Shown: piece after piece, positions 1 through 10,900 of the stretch | Position numbering within the stretch: position 1 is the first letter of the stretch | Layout: the number at the start of each line of letters is the position of its first letter | Source: Mucilaginibacter sp. CSA2-8R | GTDB lineage: Bacteria; Bacteroidota; Bacteroidia; Sphingobacteriales; Sphingobacteriaceae | Assembly: GCF_038806765.1 (NCBI RefSeq) | Contig: NZ_CP152389.1 | Coordinates: 2,356,001 to 2,420,000 of the forward strand | Length of the DNA: 64,000 nt | Reading direction: 5' to 3' | Made by a program: the position numbers and the translations under genes | The notes under the pieces: generated by a model | The model's database searches: none | The model's input: the letters and a program-made list of their open reading frames with translations, nothing else | Told to the model about the DNA's origin: nothing

Positions 1-1
1 A

Positions 2-991
2 GACGGCGAGTACGTAACTTTTAACCAAGAATTGCATTTGCACAGCGTTTTACAGCGTTTAGCAGTAATTTCTTCCAGTACATCTGCCGGGTACGAAGAC
101 TTTCAGCATACGTTGCAAAACAACAAACAGGGTTATGCATTCACTGTCGATGCATATTTTACAGTAGTGCAAGGGGAAAACAATGCCCGTTACATTGTTG
201 AGCAACTTATAGCTATTTACCGATCCGGTATAAATTATGATGCAGTAATCATTATCCGTGGCGGAGGTGCACAAACTGATTTGCTCTTGTTTGAACAGTA
301 TGCCATCGGCAAAGCCATTGCCCGCTTTCCGATTCCGGTTATTACTGGCATTGGTCACCAAAAAAATCAAACCGTTGCCGATTTAATGGCGCATACAGCC
401 TTAAAAACACCAACGCAGGCAGCAGAGTTTATTATCGCACGTAACCGCGACTTTGCCGACTACATCAGCCTATTGCAAAATAGTATTGCCGTTAGGGCAC
501 AGCAACACGTATCTGCTTGCCAGCAAGAGGTCTATGTAATGCATCAAACGTTGCGGCAGGCAGCATACGCAAGCTTAAATACCGCTAACAATAAATTGCA
601 GCGAAGGGGTAACGAACTTGCGCACATCGGCCAGATTAAATGTTTAGAAGAAAAGCTGCACTTAACTCACTTGTCTGACAGGTTTGCCAAACTACCAGAT
701 CAATTGTTATTTGAACGACAATGTGAGCTTGATACGCTGAATGCAAAATTGGGAAGTAACGTTTTTTCAAACCTCATTAACCATCGTCAGAGGTTAGAAA
801 TGCACGCGCTGGTGCTGCGACTACTATCGCCCGATAGTATCTTACGTAAAGGCTTTGCTATATTGAAGCTTAAAGATGATGTCATTGATCGTAGTAAAGC
901 CATTAAAATTGGCGATGAAGTGCAAATCACCACCGCCGATGAACGTTTGACAGCAAATATAACCAACATAACAAAACATGACAGAGGATAA
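2..991 (+). CDS. xseA: Exodeoxyribonuclease VII large subunit, 5' end outside the window
   Basis: Large (catalytic) subunit of exonuclease VII, which with XseB degrades single-stranded DNA to oligonucleotides in the cytoplasm. The reading frame is already open at base 2, so the N-terminal OB-fold part lies outside the window; a TTG at 32 is internal. What remains is the catalytic domain: a stretch like the family's 'GVITS..GA..D' segment near the start (AVISSSTSAGYEDF), the conserved 'IIRGGGA' motif followed by an aspartate and 'ITGIGHQ' with the family histidine, then a long helical region, and a C-terminal 'RKGFAIL' repeat typical of XseA. The stop overlaps the xseB start by 14 bases, so the two are translationally coupled. 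Identification is firm. Confidence 0.93.
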   Translation, partial: DGEYVTFNQELHLHSVLQRLAVISSSTSAGYEDFQHTLQNNKQGYAFTVDAYFTVVQGENNARYIVEQLIAIYRSGINYDAVIIIRGGGAQTDLLLFEQYAIGKAIARFPIPVITGIGHQKNQTVADLMAHTALKTPTQAAEFIIARNRDFADYISLLQNSIAVRAQQHVSACQQEVYVMHQTLRQAAYASLNTANNKLQRRGNELAHIGQIKCLEEKLHLTHLSDRFAKLPDQLLFERQCELDTLNAKLGSNVFSNLINHRQRLEMHALVLRLLSPDSILRKGFAILKLKDDVIDRSKAIKIGDEVQITTADERLTANITNITKHDRG

Positions 992-1187
992 ATTAACCTA
1001 TGAGGCAGCCGCGGCCGAGCTCGCCGAAATAACAAAAGAGATGGAAGAGGACACGATAACGGTTGATGCGCTGTCGGCAAAAGTTAGACGGGGAGCCTAC
1101 TTGGTTAACTGGTGTAAAGCTCGCTTAAAAAGTACTGAGGATGATATAAAAAGTATTTTGGGTGATTTAGAAAATCCTGTCGAATAG
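978..1187 (+). CDS. xseB: Exodeoxyribonuclease VII small subunit
   Basis: Small subunit of exonuclease VII, 69 residues, within the usual family size of about 60-80. The N-terminus 'TYEAAAAELAEITKEME' and the following 'VDALSAKVRRGAYLVNWC' match the two-helix hairpin of XseB, which binds the large subunit in several copies. It overlaps the end of xseA by 14 bases, the standard arrangement. No clear terminator follows; the next 215 bases separate it from the biosynthetic operon. Confidence 0.92.
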   Translation: MTEDKLTYEAAAAELAEITKEMEEDTITVDALSAKVRRGAYLVNWCKARLKSTEDDIKSILGDLENPVE

Positions 1188-1402
1188 TTTCAAAACCTCA
1201 ATTTGGCATCATAACAAGCATTAATGCGTCGATTAAAAAGATGTCTCAAAAGGGTAAGCAGCGGCTTAAATAAATTAGATAGTTGATGAAATTAAATAAT
1301 TATGGAAAAAAGTAAGCGCTTTAGGTATGTAGCACTATTATAGCCGTAACAAATCGTGTTTTGAGCACGTAAAGGCGGTTTTATATCTATTGCTCAAAAT
1401 TT

Positions 1403-4400
1403 ATGTCTTTTCAGGATACGCCGCTTAACGAATCTTTGCTTGTTTCTAACATCGTTCAATTGGTTGAAGAGCAGGCTCGCTTAACGCCTGATGCAATTGC
1501 GTTAAAACATCATGATTCTTTTGTTTCGTATCAAAACTTAATTGAAAAGACAAATGCCTTGGCGGCTAACCTTATCCAACATAATGCGCAAGAACTTGTA
1601 ATTGGTTTAAGCACCACCCGAAACATTCAGAGCATTATAGCCTTACTTGCCATATTAAAAGCAGGCAAAGCTTATCTGCCCTTAAATCCAAGCCAACCCA
1701 CCTTAAGAAATACTGATATTATTAACGAAGCAGCTATTTTAAGCGTTATCGCTTCCGGTAGTGATTGTGATGTCTTTCGAGCATTAGGTTTAAAGGTAAT
1801 TGATGGTGGTGCGCAAAGGCAAGCACCAACAGCGTTAAAATATCCAACGCCGTCATTAGCTTATGTGATGTATACTTCCGGATCAACCGGTAGGCCTAAG
1901 GGGGTGGCCGTAGCGCATCAGGCAGCTATCAATCTGCAGTTATGGATGCAAAGTAATCTTCAGATCATTGTGGGTGCAAAAACCCTGCAGTATACACCGC
2001 TTACCTTTGATGTATCTTTTCAGGAAATATTTTCGACTTTAACAACCGGCGGCACGTTGGTGCTTGTAGATGATGATATAAGGCTTGATCCTCGTCAATT
2101 GCTGGCTTTCCTGAACCAGGAAGCCATAAACCGGCTTTTCCTTCCTTTTGTAGCTCTGCACTATTTGACGGATGCTGCCGGCAAAGTCAATCTGTTTCCA
2201 GAAAGTCTGCAAGTAGTGGTTACTGCAGGCGAACAGTTAAAGGTAACACCACAGTTGAAACGGTTTTTTAAGGCGCTGCCTAACTGTATATTGCGTAATC
2301 AGTACGGGCCCACCGAGGCGCATATCATTGTAACCGACCTCATTTTAAGCGGCACCCCAGACCACTGGCCCGATTTACCCAATATTGGTAAGTCTATTAA
2401 AAATGTGACGATGGCCGTTTTAGACGATCATCAAAATTTTTTACCTGATGGGCAATCAGGCGAACTTTATATAGGCGGCGTATGCCTGGCGGAGGGTTAC
2501 TGGAAACAGGAGGCGCTTACACAGGAAAAATTTATTACACTTCAACATCCTCAAATGGGCGCCATGCGCATGTACCGCACCGGAGACTTAGGCTTATATA
2601 TGCCGGATGGTAATATTCAGTTTTTAGGACGCGTTGATCATCAGGTTAAAATTCGCGGCAATCGTGTTGAATTGGGCGAAATTGAGTCAGTGCTAAATGG
2701 CCTTCCCGAAGTAGAACAGGCAGTGGTGGTGGTCAAAAATAACATAGCAAACCAGCCTTATCTGGCTGCATATGTAGTTGCCGGCCAACAGGGTTTTAAC
2801 ATGAGTGGTTTACGTGAGGCTTTAACGCAGCGCCTGCCTGATTACATGATTCCGGCAACGTTTACAAAACTTGCCGACATGCCGTACAATGCCGCTGGCA
2901 AAGTAGATCGTAATGCCTTGCCGGACCCCTTACACACCAGGCCTGATCTTAATGTCGATTACCAGCAGCCTGAAACAGTTACAGAAGGAAACCTCGCCAA
3001 AATATGGTGTGATCTATTGCAGTTAGACAAGGTTGGGACTAACGATAATTTTTTTGATTTAGGCGGTAACTCTCTTTTAGCACTCAAATTGGTGGTGGAG
3101 ATGCAGGACCGGTTCCACTATCAGACACCTGTAACCAAAATTTTCCAATTACTAACAATTAAAAAAATAGCGGCTTCTATAGATGGCAGTTATACACAGA
3201 CAATTCCTGCTGTTGCAAAAGCGAAAAAACAAGTAGGTGGTGATATAGCTGTAATTGGCATAGCCGGAAGATTTCCGGGGGCCGATGATACCGACCAGCT
3301 TTGGGATTTACTTAAAGAAGGAAGAGAAGGCATCCGCTTTTTTGCAGAAAACGAATTGGACGCCAATGTCCCTCAACAAAAACGTAAAAGTCCAGATTAC
3401 GTCAAAGCACGCGGTGTCATCAATCACGCCGATCAATTTGATGCGGAGTTTTTTAATATTAACCCTAAGCTTGCCGAGTTAATGGATCCGCAACAGCGGG
3501 TGTTTTTAGAAATAGCGTGGGAGGTGTTAGAAAGTACCGGGCACTTGCCAGGTATTTACCATGGCAAAACCGGGGTATTTGCCGGAACTGGAAACAATAG
3601 CTATTACCGTCGCAACGTATTATCAAATCCACATTTGGTTAGTAACGTTGGTAGTTTTCAGGTAATGGCTGCTAACGAAAAAGATTACATCAGCACACGT
3701 ACAGCATATGAGTTAAATTTAAATGGCCCGGCGGTAACCGTGTTGGCGGCCTGTTCTACCTCGCTGGTGGCCGTGGCGCAGGCAGTAGAGAGCCTTCGCG
3801 CCGGTAAATGCGATGTAGCTATTGCCGGTGGTGTGGCAATTACTTCGCCCATTAATAGCGGTTATTTGTATAAAGATGGTGCTATGCTGAGCAACGATGG
3901 GCATTGCCGCCCTTTTGACGCCCATGCCGGCGGCACTACCTTTAGCGATGGCGCAGGGGTGGTGTTGTTGAAACCGAAGGAGGCTGCCGAACGCGATGGC
4001 GATTACATTTATGGCATCATTAAGGGCATTGGTTTAAATAACGATGGAGGTAGCAAGGGTAATTTTGCTGCGCCAAGCGCCGAAGGCCAGGCGGGCGCCA
4101 TTGCCGCCGCTATTACCGATGCTGGCGTTGATCCTGGTGACATTAGTTACGTAGAAGCACATGGTACGGCTACCTACATTGGCGACCCTATGGAGATTGA
4201 AGGGCTCAAAATAGCTTTCGGTAAAAGCGAGGCAACAGGCTATTGCGGCTTAGGCTCAATAAAAAGCAATGTGGGCCATTTAACTGCTGCTGCCGGTGTA
4301 GCTGGTTTAATAAAAGTAGTGCTGGCTTTTAAGCATCAAAAGTTGCCGCCAACTATCAATTACCACCAGCTGAACCCCAATATATTGTTGGATAACTCGC

Positions 4401-7400
4401 CATTCTATATTAATAATACGCTTAGTGATTGGTACTCAACTAAGAAGCGCACGGCTGGAGTTAGTTCCTTCGGAGTGGGAGGCACCAATGCGCACGTCAT
4501 TGTGGAGGAAGCAACTCAACCCAATGCTTCATCAGTAAGTAAAAGGCCTTTGCAACTGATAACTTGGTCTGCAAAAAACGAGGTCAGTTTAGGTGCTTAT
4601 GCCGAACATTTGAGCATTTGGGCTGGTGAAAATGTAAACGAATCGCTTGCAGATGTAGCCTATACTTTGCAAACCAAGCGTAAGCATTTTAACCAAAGAA
4701 GCTTTGCCGTATTGGGTGACACCAGTGCACTGAGCAATCAACTAATTGAAGAGTATAGTCGTAATAAGCAAGGTGTTGACATTAAAAATAAGCAGCTTGC
4801 ATTTGTTTTTCCGGGGCAGGATGCTAAATACCTACACATGTGCCGCGAGTTGTATGAATATGAGCCGGTATTTAAAAATGCAGTTGATGATTGCGCTAAA
4901 TTATTTTTAACAGCGCTTGGTGAAGACATACGCAATATCATTTACCCCGCTGGCGGAGATGACAGGCTCAACCAAACCCAGTTTGCGCAGCCAGCGTTAT
5001 TTACCATGAGTTATGCGATGGCTCAGCTATGGTTGAGCTGGGGCATCATGCCGACTGTAGTAATTGGGCATAGTATTGGCGAATTGGCAGCCGCTTATTT
5101 TGCCGGCGTACTTAGCCTTACCGACGCAGTTACGCTGGTGAGCGCCCGCGGCCGGCTAATTGCACAGATGCAAAGCGGTGCAATGCTGGCCGTTCGTGCA
5201 CATGTTGATCAGCTAAAGCCACTGTTAGTTGATGGGGTAAGTTTGGCTGCGGTTAATGGGCCTAAAAATTGTGTATTGTCTGGCAGCAATGGGGATGTAC
5301 AGGCTTTCGCTGCTCGACTGGACGCTTTAAGCATACCAGCGGTAATTATGCAGGCGCAGCATGCGTTTCATTCGCAAGCCTTAGCCGAGGCTGCCCAAAA
5401 GTTTGAGGAAGTGGTAACACAGGTTACTTTAAACGAGCCGGTGTTGCCGTTAATATCAACAGCCACAGGTAAGCGTTTAACAGCAAAAGAGGCTAAGGAT
5501 CCTGCATATTGGTCGAGCCAGATAGTGAAGCCTGTTTTATTTGCCGATGCTATTGATACACTAATGGCGGAAGGTATACAGGTGGTGATAGAAACCGGTC
5601 CTAATCAAGTATGTTCTTCGTTGATAGCACAACAAGTTAATAACGTGGATGTACTAATTCTGCCATCTTCGCTCCAGCCTCAAAGGCAAGCATCGGCTTA
5701 TATGCCTTTATTCAATTCATTAGGTAAACTGTGGCAGCATGGTATAGAGCCGGATTGGATCGCATTTTATAAGCACGAAAATCGTCGCAAAATAATTTTA
5801 CCTACCTACGCTTTTAACCGGCAAAATTGCTGGGTAAATCCGCCAATAGATAGCAACGCGGAACAAAAAATTGATCAGCAACTAACAGGAGTATCGGTAA
5901 ACGAAACTAAATTAAACAAGGTTATCCCACTGCAACAGCCGGCTGTTGCAGTAAATGATGCAGTTACGGCAGATGTGAAGCAACTGCTGCAAAACGGTGC
6001 CGGAGTAAGTATAAGCGATAGCCAGTGCGATACTAACTTTATTGATTTGGGCATCGACTCGTTGATGATGACTCAAATCAGGTTAACATTTCAGAAACAT
6101 TTTGGTATCAATATTACGTTCAGGCAGTTTAATGCAGAGCTGTATACGTTAAATTTACTGACGGATTATTTGGTGAAAAACTTACCGGCTGACCGTTTGC
6201 AGCAATACCAGCCGCAAGTAAATCAGTCTATATCGCCGATCATTCAGGGTGATGATGCACTGTCGCAGATTAGTCGGCAATTGCAAGTACTCACCGAACA
6301 GGTGGCGGCGTTACAAAAAGGTGAAGCATATTTAGCACCTGTATTAAACAATACCAGCAAACAGGAAACACCGGCATCTCATAAATTATTGAGTTTAGAT
6401 GAGCAAGCCGAGATTAAAAAGCCATTTGGTGCTACGGCGCGTATCGAGCGAACTAAAACCGAATTGAACAAAGTTCAGGCAGCCTTTCTACACAACTTTA
6501 CCAAGGCGTACAACCAAAAAACAGCCGGTAGCAAAGCATATACGCAGCAGCATCGCAAGCATATGGCCGATCCGCGTGTTGTATCAGGTTTTAAACCGCA
6601 AACTAAGGAACTGACGTATTCGATCGTTGTCGAAAAATCAGAAGGCAGCCGTTTGTGGGACATTGACGGCAATGAATACATTGACGCACTAAATGGTTTT
6701 GGTTCAAATATGTTGGGCTACCAGCCCGAAATAATTAAAAACGCCATTACAGCACAGATACAGCTTGGCTATGAGATTGGTCCGCAACACAAACTGGCCG
6801 GCGAAGTAAGCGAATTACTTTGTGAATTTACCGGTTTTGACCGCTCGGCACTTTGCAATACCGGATCGGAGGCAGTACTTGGTGCTATGCGTATTGCGCG
6901 TACTGTAACTAACAGGTCTATCATCGTAGCCTTCACAGGCTCTTACCACGGCATTATTGACGAGGTTATTGTACGCGGAGCAAAAAATTTGCGTTCGTAT
7001 CCGGCGGCGCCTGGCATCATGCCCGAGGCAGTGCAAAACATGTTGATACTCGATTATGGCACCGAACAAAGTTTGGATATCATCCGCTCGCGCGGCCACG
7101 AGATAGCGGCGGTGTTGGTAGAGCCAGTACAAAGCAGGCGCCCGGAATTTCAGCCGGTTGAATTTTTAAAGCAATTGCGGAACATTACGAGCCAAGCAGG
7201 TACCATATTGGTTTTTGACGAGGTGATAACCGGCTTTCGGATGCATTCCGGCGGTGCACAGGCATTGTTCGGCATTAAAGCTGATTTAGCCACTTACGGT
7301 AAGGTGATTGGCGGAGGGCTCTCTATAGGCGCCATTGCCGGTCACGCCCCCTTAATGGATGCGCTTGATGGGGGGTACTGGCAATATGGTGATGACTCCA

Positions 7401-7948
7401 TGCCCGAAGCCGGCGTCACTTACTTTGCCGGGACATTTGTGAGGCACCCGCTGGCACTGGCGGCCGCCAAAGCCTCGTTGCTCTACTTCAAAGCAAAAGG
7501 CCCATCGCTGCAGAAAGGTTTAACAAATAGTACTACCTATCTGGCCAACGCCTTAAATGCCGTATGTAAACAGTATAAGTTGCCATTAACGGTAGCATAT
7601 TTCGGATCTTTATGGAAAATTAAGTTTATTGAGGATGTACCTTATAGCGAGTTATTGTTTCATCTGATGCGTTTTAACGGTATACATATTTATGATGGCT
7701 TTCCGTGCTTTTTAACCGAAGCACATAGCCGCAAAGATATAGACCGAATTATTTCTGTTTTTAAAGAGTGTGTTCAAGTATTAATTAATGCTCAAGTATT
7801 TAAAACACTATTCCATAGCGAGTTGATGGAAACAGCAGAGCATCCGCCGGTTGAGGGTGCTGTGCTAGGTCGCGACCTGGAAGGAAGACCAGGCTGGTAT
7901 ACAAGCAATAAAGAGCAACCCGGCAAATATCTTCAGGTTATTATTTAG
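1403..7948 (+). CDS. Hybrid NRPS/PKS with aminotransferase (A-T-KS-AT-T-AMT)
   Basis: Assembly-line synthetase of 2181 residues. Domains seen: adenylation (about 15-520; A3 motif YTSGSTGRPKG at 157-167, A8 at 409-428, A10 lysine K500), carrier domain (GGNSLL, Ser557), ketosynthase (about 613-1036; Cys784, His920, His959), acyltransferase (about 1132-1420; GHSIGE with Ser1224; HAFHS at 1320-1324, the malonyl-CoA type), second carrier domain (GIDSLM, Ser1553), a short coiled-coil linker, and a class III PLP aminotransferase (about 1710-2130; Lys1967) resembling the beta-amino-forming domain of iturin/mycosubtilin synthetases. There is no N-terminal condensation domain, so it looks like a loading plus first-extension module. 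There is no ketoreductase, consistent with the beta-keto group being kept for transamination. Binding-pocket residues (D203, V204, Q207, Q300, I308, I309) resemble proline codes; substrate is uncertain. First gene of a three-gene operon; the product is unknown to me. Confidence 0.93.
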   Translation: MSFQDTPLNESLLVSNIVQLVEEQARLTPDAIALKHHDSFVSYQNLIEKTNALAANLIQHNAQELVIGLSTTRNIQSIIALLAILKAGKAYLPLNPSQPTLRNTDIINEAAILSVIASGSDCDVFRALGLKVIDGGAQRQAPTALKYPTPSLAYVMYTSGSTGRPKGVAVAHQAAINLQLWMQSNLQIIVGAKTLQYTPLTFDVSFQEIFSTLTTGGTLVLVDDDIRLDPRQLLAFLNQEAINRLFLPFVALHYLTDAAGKVNLFPESLQVVVTAGEQLKVTPQLKRFFKALPNCILRNQYGPTEAHIIVTDLILSGTPDHWPDLPNIGKSIKNVTMAVLDDHQNFLPDGQSGELYIGGVCLAEGYWKQEALTQEKFITLQHPQMGAMRMYRTGDLGLYMPDGNIQFLGRVDHQVKIRGNRVELGEIESVLNGLPEVEQAVVVVKNNIANQPYLAAYVVAGQQGFNMSGLREALTQRLPDYMIPATFTKLADMPYNAAGKVDRNALPDPLHTRPDLNVDYQQPETVTEGNLAKIWCDLLQLDKVGTNDNFFDLGGNSLLALKLVVEMQDRFHYQTPVTKIFQLLTIKKIAASIDGSYTQTIPAVAKAKKQVGGDIAVIGIAGRFPGADDTDQLWDLLKEGREGIRFFAENELDANVPQQKRKSPDYVKARGVINHADQFDAEFFNINPKLAELMDPQQRVFLEIAWEVLESTGHLPGIYHGKTGVFAGTGNNSYYRRNVLSNPHLVSNVGSFQVMAANEKDYISTRTAYELNLNGPAVTVLAACSTSLVAVAQAVESLRAGKCDVAIAGGVAITSPINSGYLYKDGAMLSNDGHCRPFDAHAGGTTFSDGAGVVLLKPKEAAERDGDYIYGIIKGIGLNNDGGSKGNFAAPSAEGQAGAIAAAITDAGVDPGDISYVEAHGTATYIGDPMEIEGLKIAFGKSEATGYCGLGSIKSNVGHLTAAAGVAGLIKVVLAFKHQKLPPTINYHQLNPNILLDNSPFYINNTLSDWYSTKKRTAGVSSFGVGGTNAHVIVEEATQPNASSVSKRPLQLITWSAKNEVSLGAYAEHLSIWAGENVNESLADVAYTLQTKRKHFNQRSFAVLGDTSALSNQLIEEYSRNKQGVDIKNKQLAFVFPGQDAKYLHMCRELYEYEPVFKNAVDDCAKLFLTALGEDIRNIIYPAGGDDRLNQTQFAQPALFTMSYAMAQLWLSWGIMPTVVIGHSIGELAAAYFAGVLSLTDAVTLVSARGRLIAQMQSGAMLAVRAHVDQLKPLLVDGVSLAAVNGPKNCVLSGSNGDVQAFAARLDALSIPAVIMQAQHAFHSQALAEAAQKFEEVVTQVTLNEPVLPLISTATGKRLTAKEAKDPAYWSSQIVKPVLFADAIDTLMAEGIQVVIETGPNQVCSSLIAQQVNNVDVLILPSSLQPQRQASAYMPLFNSLGKLWQHGIEPDWIAFYKHENRRKIILPTYAFNRQNCWVNPPIDSNAEQKIDQQLTGVSVNETKLNKVIPLQQPAVAVNDAVTADVKQLLQNGAGVSISDSQCDTNFIDLGIDSLMMTQIRLTFQKHFGINITFRQFNAELYTLNLLTDYLVKNLPADRLQQYQPQVNQSISPIIQGDDALSQISRQLQVLTEQVAALQKGEAYLAPVLNNTSKQETPASHKLLSLDEQAEIKKPFGATARIERTKTELNKVQAAFLHNFTKAYNQKTAGSKAYTQQHRKHMADPRVVSGFKPQTKELTYSIVVEKSEGSRLWDIDGNEYIDALNGFGSNMLGYQPEIIKNAITAQIQLGYEIGPQHKLAGEVSELLCEFTGFDRSALCNTGSEAVLGAMRIARTVTNRSIIVAFTGSYHGIIDEVIVRGAKNLRSYPAAPGIMPEAVQNMLILDYGTEQSLDIIRSRGHEIAAVLVEPVQSRRPEFQPVEFLKQLRNITSQAGTILVFDEVITGFRMHSGGAQALFGIKADLATYGKVIGGGLSIGAIAGHAPLMDALDGGYWQYGDDSMPEAGVTYFAGTFVRHPLALAAAKASLLYFKAKGPSLQKGLTNSTTYLANALNAVCKQYKLPLTVAYFGSLWKIKFIEDVPYSELLFHLMRFNGIHIYDGFPCFLTEAHSRKDIDRIISVFKECVQVLINAQVFKTLFHSELMETAEHPPVEGAVLGRDLEGRPGWYTSNKEQPGKYLQVII

Positions 7949-7955
7949 TTGATTG

Positions 7956-10900
7956 ATGGATTTTCAAACCATAGATTATAATCCTTTTTCAGCACATCAA
8001 CTCCAAAAGGTGGTGCCCTCAACAGAGCAGCAACTGGAGATATGGTCGTCTATATTATTTGGCGGAACTAAGGCCAGCTTAGCTTTTAACGAATCAATGA
8101 CGTTGCGCTTAATTGGTCTTCTTAATGCAGAAGCATTGCAGCAAGCGTTTGCACAAGTATTGCACCGGCACGAATCGTTGCGCTTGGTATTCGCGCCTGA
8201 TGGAAAGCAGCTTTGCATTTTTGAAAGCATTGAGTTCGATTTTCTGCATCAAGATATCAGCCATCATGATGCCAGTGCACAAGATGATTTTATCAAGATA
8301 CATATTCAAAAAGATGTTAGTACACCATTTGATTTAGTGAACGGTCCGCTTTTTCGAATCGCTTTATTCAGTCGCTCAGCTACCCATCACGAAGTTGTGT
8401 TTACTATCCACCACATTGTTTGCGACGGTTGGTCGCTGGGGTTAATTAGTAAAGAGCTGAGCGACTTATACCGTGCTATTATTAACAGACAAATTTCCGT
8501 TTCACCTGAGCCGGCAGCTTTTAGTGATTATGCCATCCAGCAGATATTGGCGATTAACAACCGGGAACATGCAGGGGCAGAAGAGTTTTGGTTAAATCTG
8601 TACAAAGATGGCGTGCCGGTACTCAATTTACCTATCGATTACTCTCGTCCGCAAATCCGCACTTTTAGCAGTCGCCGTGCTGATTTTATGGTTGATGCTG
8701 AGGTAATCAATGGTTTGCGATCATTAAGCAAAGCATATAAATGCAGTTTCATTACCGTATTTATAGCCGCTTTTGAAAGTTTTTTATACCGCCTCACCGG
8801 ACAGGCAGAAATTACATTAGGCTTGCCGGCTGCCGGACAACCGGCTACCGGCCAGCTAAATCTGGTAGGACATTGCGTAAACCTTTTGCCGCTCAGGGCA
8901 GTTATTGATGAAAAGCTGCATTTTGCCGAATACCTACAGCAACGGACAGTTGCAATATTAGATGCATTTGATCATCAGCAGGTTACTTTAGGTAGCCTTA
9001 TTAAAAAGTTGAACATTAAACGTGATCCGTCTCGTGTACCGTTAGTGCCTGTTGCATTAAACGTTGATATGGGTTTCGATGATGGTGTTGAATTTGGTGA
9101 TCTGAAGCATAGCTTTAGTACGAACGCGCGGGTTGCTGAAAATTTTGAAATTTTTATAAATCTTGCTGATACCCCAGACGGTCTGCAGTTGGAATGGTCT
9201 TACAATGCCCAATTGTTTAAGCCTCAAACCATCCGCCAAATGATGATGGGTTTTCAGACTTTGGTAAAACAGGTGTCTGAAAATCCACAATTGTTGTTAA
9301 AGCAAATAACTATTTCTGACCCTACAGTAAACAGAAGCAAGCCTGACCCCGATTATATAGTTACACCATACCCTGCGCAACCTCTTCACGATTTAATTGA
9401 GCAAACCGCTAACAAATTTCGTGATAAAATAGCCGTTATAGATAATAAAACATCAATTACGTATCAAACGCTAATACAGCGGGCAAATCGTCTGGTGCAC
9501 GAGCTAGGCAGCCTTGGAATTGGCCTTGGTGACAGGGTAGCCATTTTGCTCGATCGATCTGTTGAGACTGTGGTTGCTTTACTGGCGGTCCTAAAAGCCG
9601 GTGCCGCCTATGTTCCACTGGATAGTATTTTTCCGGCCGAGCGGTTGAACTATATGTTGGAAGATTCGGGTGCAAGGTTGTTAATTACACAAACCGGTCT
9701 TTTTGAAGCGCTGTCGTTTAGTGGTCAGTATCTTGATATCGAGAAAGTTGACTGGACGAAGAACGTGCTGCCGCCGTCTGTAAAAATTTCTAATTATAGT
9801 TTGGCCTACATTATTTATACCTCAGGATCAACGGGTAAACCTAAAGGTGTTGAAGTAGAACATCGCAGCTTAGTTAACTTTTTGTATAGCATGCAACAAG
9901 AGCCGGGTATAAGCGTTGCTGATAAATTGCTGGCTGTAACAACTATCTCATTTGATATTGCTGCCCTCGAATTATTTCTGCCGCTTTTAGCGGGGGCACA
10001 AGTTGTATTAGCCAGTGTGAGCGCGGCAAAAGACAGTAAAGCTTTGCTGAGCTTGATTACGCAGCACAAGATTACTATCATGCAAGCTACTCCTGCTACC
10101 TGGAAAATGATGTTGATTGCAGGATGGGATACAGCACAACCAATTAAGGCCTTGTGCGGCGGAGAAGCTTTAAGCAAATTACTGGCTATGGAACTGCTTG
10201 ATAAATGCAGCGAACTCTGGAATATGTATGGCCCTACTGAAACAACTGTTTGGTCGGCTGTAAAGCAGGTCCAAAAGCAAGACAGCATTATCACTATTGG
10301 CAAAGCCATCAACAATACACAGATCTTTATTCTGGGTGAAAATGGAAACCGAGTTGCAACAGGGCAGGCGGGTGAAATTTGTATCAGTGGTGAGGGGGTA
10401 GCTCGCGGTTATCATCAGAGATCCGAGTTAACGTCCAAAAAGTTTGTAACTAATAGAACGCTGAGCCAAACACGCATTTACAGAACCGGTGATTTAGGTA
10501 AGGTTGACAATAGCGGAGATTTGATTTGCCTGGGGCGGGTCGACTTTCAGGTTAAAGTGCGTGGATATCGTATTGAGGTTGAAGAAATAGAGTCGCACTT
10601 GCTGCAGTTGCCTTTCATTGAGGGTGCTGTTGTTATGGCTGTTGATGACCGCTTGGTTGGATACGCGACGGTAAAAAATCGTTTGGGCGATGATGACCGG
10701 TTAGTGGCTTTATGTAAGGAGCATCTTAAAAAATGGTTGCCAGCCTATATGGTGCCGTCTGATATCATCATTATCACCTCATTTCCGCTTACGCCTAATG
10801 GTAAAACCGATCGTAATGCGTTGATAAGCAAGAATCCACTGTATAGCGAAGCACATAATGTAACGGCTGAACCTCAAAATTCTACAGAGGATATGCTGGT

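Noticed and set aside
1359-1392. Promoter of the biosynthetic operon (TTG and TATCTATTG)
   Set aside because: The second element does not fit TAnnTTTG well and lies only about 10 bases before the start codon; not strong enough to list.
9815-10315. 166-codon open frame on the minus strand
   Set aside because: It lies wholly antisense to the adenylation domain of the NRPS, which has clear motifs, and shows no family features of its own.
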